Program-made: the position numbers and the translations under genes
Part shown: positions 7,132 through 9,517 of the stretch, piece after piece
How positions within the stretch are numbered: position 1 is the first letter of the stretch
Layout of the letters: each line of letters opens with the position of its first letter
Assembly: GCA_003646715.1 (NCBI GenBank)
Contig: QMLL01000042.1
Span: 1 to 9,517, forward strand
Source: Deltaproteobacteria bacterium
GTDB lineage: Bacteria; Desulfobacterota; Syntrophobacteria; B119-G9
DNA length: 9,517 bases
Direction: 5' to 3'
Notes under the pieces: model-generated
Told to the model about the DNA's origin: nothing
What the model saw: the letters and a program-made list of their open reading frames with translations, nothing else
Database searches by the model: none

Positions 7132-9000
7132 ATGGTTAGAGTAAGCAGATTATCCAACAACTCGCGAAAATTAGCGATTTTATTGCGCTTACTAGTTGTT
7201 CTGTTGCTGGTTAGTTTTATAGTAAGTGCAAAAAAGCGGTTGGCTTTTTGTTCCGAATCAGATCAGTTGGAAAACCTGCCGGCCTATTTTGCCAAAAATC
7301 TATCCAAAAGTGTCAAAGAATTCCCAGAAAACGCAATTATTCAAAATTATATTCTCTCTTTTGAAGACACGCACAGGACGGACGTTCTGGAGCTGTATGA
7401 AAAAGTAGGCTTTCAACCGGTGTTTTTAACAAATGGCAAGTTGAATAAAAAGGGAAAAAGGCTCTTGGAACGGCTTAATTCCCTTGTGTTTGATGGTATT
7501 GATGTCGATATGTATGCGCTGGTTTCAATACAGGAAAAGGTTGCCAGGATTGAGGCACTCAATAATATTCTTAAAGAACTGAAGACTTATATTTCCTCGG
7601 AACCCAAGATATTCGTCGAAAGGTTTTGCCCTGCTTACATTTCCTATGTCAGTTTCAACAGCAATCCGGGCGCTTCGGTATTTACTTCACCGAAGGCTGC
7701 CCATCAAATCAAGGCAGCAAATGATACCTGCGAAGTATTTATGCAGGTTATAGCTACTGCCAACAAGACGTTGATCAATCTGAATGAGACTGCAAGCGAT
7801 CTTGATGCAATGCTAATTGCCAGGGCTTTTCGACTGGCCAGGGATATGGGGGTTGAAGATAAAGAATCTGTGCTGGATGCCCTAGCAAGGGATGATGACC
7901 TCAGCGACTTCCTGAAATTGATCGAGCCTAAAAGTGTTCATTATGCGCCATTGAGAAAGGCCCTCAAGGCACTTCTCGAAAAATGTAGTGATCCACCTCC
8001 TGAAACGCTGACGTTTTCCAGTAGAACTCTGCGGCCCGGTGCTGTTAGCGATGAAGTCCTTGCCATAAAAAAGAGGCTCAAGTGGGAAGGGTATTACAAA
8101 GGCCCGCTCGATAATCGGTATGATTGGGGATTAGAAGAGGCTGTAAAAGAATTTCAGCGAGCCAATGCTTTACAAGTGGATGGAATCGTGGGCCAGGAGA
8201 CCAAGGAAGCTCTCAAAGTACCTGTAGAAGAGAAAATCAGGTATGTTAAGCTCGCTCTGGCAGAATTCAGAAAAGAGCCCCTGAGAGATCTGGAGCGCGG
8301 TATCGTTATAAACATACCGCAATTTATGCTGGAGGTTTATTTCAACGGTCAGATAATCGAGCGCCACAAGGTTATTGTCGGAAAAGCAAATGGAAAGAAG
8401 AAAAAACTGGGAAACAGGCTTGTTGGTATAAACCAGACGCCAGAACTTGAAAGTAAAATTACCAGAATCGTCTTTAAGCCAAGATGGTATGTGAATAAAA
8501 GGATTCTCAAAGAGCTTGAAGCCGAGAGTCAGGGAGATCCGGATTATTACGTGAGGCAAGGGTTCGTGTTTTTACCCCCCAGAAAGCCCGGAGGTCTTCC
8601 TAGGGTCTATCAAAAACCGGGCGAAAAGAATGCCTTGGGCCTGGTAAAATTTGAATTTCCAAATCGTTACCAAGTCTATTTGCATGACACTCCAACGAAA
8701 CATCTTTTCAGTAAGAGCAAGAGGGCCTTTTCGCACGGATGTATAAGAGTAGAAAACGCCCTGAAGCTGGCAAAAACACTATTGAAACTGGATAATAACA
8801 ACGCGCTCAATTCAATAGAAAAGTACCTCAAGCGCAAGAATTCAACATATGTAAAGCTGAAAAATCCGTTCCCGATATACGTTCGTTATATCCCGGCGAG
8901 CACCGATAGTAAGGGCAGGGTGGTTATTTTGAGAGATATTTATGGCCGGCTTAAAGATAAAGTTGACAATAAAACAATGATATGTAAAATAGGAGGTTAA
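7132..9000 (+). CDS. L,D-transpeptidase, YcbB/LdtD type, with peptidoglycan-binding domain
   Basis: Murein crosslinking enzyme of the periplasm, expected to form 3-3 (mDAP-mDAP) crosslinks from tetrapeptide donors. The N-terminus is basic, followed by a hydrophobic helix at about residues 14-32, either a signal anchor or a signal peptide with possible cleavage after VSA (33). Residues about 45-290 form a helical scaffold region of the YcbB kind. A PG_binding_1 domain covers about 300-362 (AIKKRL...FQRANALQVDGIVGQET). The YkuD catalytic domain covers about 390-545, with H518 in VYLHDTPTKHLF and the nucleophile C537 in SHGCIRV, so the active site is complete. At 622 residues the length matches YcbB (615 in E. 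coli). The start follows a GAGG Shine-Dalgarno and a sigma-54 promoter. The murein endopeptidase gene comes next, so the pair suggests a wall-remodelling operon. The family call is firm; the exact acceptor and donor peptides are inferred. Confidence 0.93.
   Translation: MVRVSRLSNNSRKLAILLRLLVVLLLVSFIVSAKKRLAFCSESDQLENLPAYFAKNLSKSVKEFPENAIIQNYILSFEDTHRTDVLELYEKVGFQPVFLTNGKLNKKGKRLLERLNSLVFDGIDVDMYALVSIQEKVARIEALNNILKELKTYISSEPKIFVERFCPAYISYVSFNSNPGASVFTSPKAAHQIKAANDTCEVFMQVIATANKTLINLNETASDLDAMLIARAFRLARDMGVEDKESVLDALARDDDLSDFLKLIEPKSVHYAPLRKALKALLEKCSDPPPETLTFSSRTLRPGAVSDEVLAIKKRLKWEGYYKGPLDNRYDWGLEEAVKEFQRANALQVDGIVGQETKEALKVPVEEKIRYVKLALAEFRKEPLRDLERGIVINIPQFMLEVYFNGQIIERHKVIVGKANGKKKKLGNRLVGINQTPELESKITRIVFKPRWYVNKRILKELEAESQGDPDYYVRQGFVFLPPRKPGGLPRVYQKPGEKNALGLVKFEFPNRYQVYLHDTPTKHLFSKSKRAFSHGCIRVENALKLAKTLLKLDNNNALNSIEKYLKRKNSTYVKLKNPFPIYVRYIPASTDSKGRVVILRDIYGRLKDKVDNKTMICKIGG
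8991..8996 (+). promoter_or_regulatory. Consensus Shine-Dalgarno inside the end of the L,D-transpeptidase gene
   Basis: AGGAGG lies in the last codons of the transpeptidase gene, eight bases before ATG 9005. That ATG is not in the frame of the endopeptidase gene, so this best ribosome-binding site of the region initiates a different frame. Confidence 0.6.
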
Positions 9001-9004
9001 TAGG

Positions 9005-9133
9005 ATGAAAGTAAGGTATTTTCTTAAAATGCCGAGAGGGGAGACTACCGGTGGATATGGACCCAGCCTTTGTGACTCGTTGGCGACGGCTTGTACTATG
9101 TGTTTTTTTAATTGTTTTACTCCTGCCTCTTAG
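9005..9133 (+). CDS. 42-codon ORF overlapping the endopeptidase start (leader peptide or frameshifted 5' end)
   Basis: It begins MKVRYFLKMPRGETTGG and ends at TAG 9131-9133. It has an ideal Shine-Dalgarno (AGGAGG at 8991-8996, eight bases away) and starts four bases after the transpeptidase stop. From 9051 onward it overlaps the murein endopeptidase frame. The product is rich in cysteine (four Cys between residues 23 and 37), has no recognisable domain, and after about codon 14 looks like an out-of-frame reading of the downstream signal peptide. Possible explanations are a translated leader that couples the endopeptidase to the transpeptidase, or the true 5' end of the endopeptidase gene separated by a one-base indel, for example in the GGGG run at 9038-9041. 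Coding status is uncertain. Confidence 0.3.
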   Translation: MKVRYFLKMPRGETTGGYGPSLCDSLATACTMCFFNCFTPAS

Positions 9134-9517
9134 TATCCAAGCTTCTTATTTTCCACATGTAACTGCCTCCATAGGGAGACCCAACAGGGGAAGATTAATT
9201 AATGGCATACCTTTTCCGCAGGGACTTGGTGGTTACAAGCTAAGATCAGTAAATCGAAGTTATACTACTCCAGAAGTGATTGGTGGGGTATTGGCTGCTA
9301 TATTTACAGTAAAAGAAAAATTCCCGGATACATGTGATCTTAAAATTGGAGATTTTTCGTTGCCCCGAGGCGGAAGATTCTGGCCCCACAAGTCTCACCA
9401 GAATGGAAGGGATGTCGATCTGGGAATGTACGCAAAGAATAACATGGAATTGCCTGGGCTTGTCAGGATGACCCCTAGAACAATTGATGCTGAAAAAACC
9501 TGGGCCCTGGTTGAGAG
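9051..9517 (+). CDS. Penicillin-insensitive murein endopeptidase-like protein, partial (3' end outside window)
   Basis: N-terminal 155 residues of a secreted MepA-like (peptidase M74) zinc metallopeptidase, a family that cuts D,D- and L,D-crosslinks of peptidoglycan. A signal peptide is clear: basic RWRR (10-13), a hydrophobic core LVLCVFLIVLLLPL (14-27) and likely cleavage after SIQA (31). The mature part starts with SIGRPNRGRLINGIPFP, typical of MepA. It then has IGDFSLPRGGRFWPHKSHQ and the metal motif SHQNGRDVD, with H116 and D123 as predicted zinc ligands. The later LxHxH ligand lies beyond the window. GTG 9051 is chosen because GAGAGGGGAG (about 9034-9043) sits seven bases upstream. ATG 9057 would be 13 bases away, and the frame is closed by TAA at 9012-9014. 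It follows the L,D-transpeptidase by 50 bases, very likely on the same transcript. The 42-codon ORF from 9005 overlaps its start in another frame, so the annotated start may need revision. Confidence 0.85.
   Translation, partial: MDMDPAFVTRWRRLVLCVFLIVLLLPLSIQASYFPHVTASIGRPNRGRLINGIPFPQGLGGYKLRSVNRSYTTPEVIGGVLAAIFTVKEKFPDTCDLKIGDFSLPRGGRFWPHKSHQNGRDVDLGMYAKNNMELPGLVRMTPRTIDAEKTWALVE

Noticed and set aside
7101..7139. 12-codon ORF overlapping the transpeptidase start
   Set aside because: No clear Shine-Dalgarno before its ATG and nothing distinctive in the peptide.
7234..7254. Lipoprotein signal (LAFC, Cys40) in the L,D-transpeptidase
   Set aside because: Phe before the Cys does not fit a lipobox, and basic residues KKR separate it from the hydrophobic segment.

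Overview
The window is a 9.5 kb, gene-dense stretch (about 43% GC by eye) from a bacterial chromosome. All recognisable genes are on the + strand. The mix is a bacterial dynamin-like GTPase, a GlnD-type NT-HD-ACT-ACT protein, a crotonase of the ECHDC3 type, an YcbB-type L,D-transpeptidase, a MepA-type murein endopeptidase and a textbook sigma-54 (-24/-12) promoter. This suggests a Gram-negative bacterium, most likely of the Desulfobacterota (former Deltaproteobacteria, for example Syntrophobacteria-like). That placement is inference from gene content; no rRNA or other marker is present.

Layout. (1) 7-1032, gpsA, NAD(P)-dependent glycerol-3-phosphate dehydrogenase, followed after 31 bases by (2) 1064-3322, a large dynamin-family GTPase. 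(3) A 223-base gap holds nested inverted repeats and a T-tract just upstream of the next gene. (4) 3546-6143, a full-length GlnD-like protein whose nucleotidyltransferase acidic motif is lost (SDxD replaced by SPVE), while the HD phosphohydrolase and both ACT domains look intact. (5) 6162-6944, an enoyl-CoA hydratase-like protein only 18 bases downstream, lacking both classical catalytic glutamates. (6) A 187-base gap contains a strong Shine-Dalgarno site in front of a four-codon ORF, then a near-consensus sigma-54 promoter. (7) 7132-9000, a membrane-anchored L,D-transpeptidase with a peptidoglycan-binding domain. (8) 9051-9517, the N-terminal part of a secreted MepA-like murein endopeptidase, cut by the window end. 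Its start region overlaps a 42-codon ORF that owns the better ribosome-binding site.

How they fit together. The last two genes form a cell-wall remodelling pair: one makes 3-3 (L,D) crosslinks, and the other belongs to a family that cuts D,D and L,D crosslinks. They are probably co-transcribed from the sigma-54 promoter. gpsA and the dynamin-like gene may share a transcript linking phospholipid precursor supply with membrane remodelling, though adjacency is the only evidence. The GlnD-like protein and the crotonase are probably one transcription unit and share an odd property: each keeps its family fold but lacks the residues for the textbook reaction. No mobile element, CRISPR array, tRNA or rRNA was seen.
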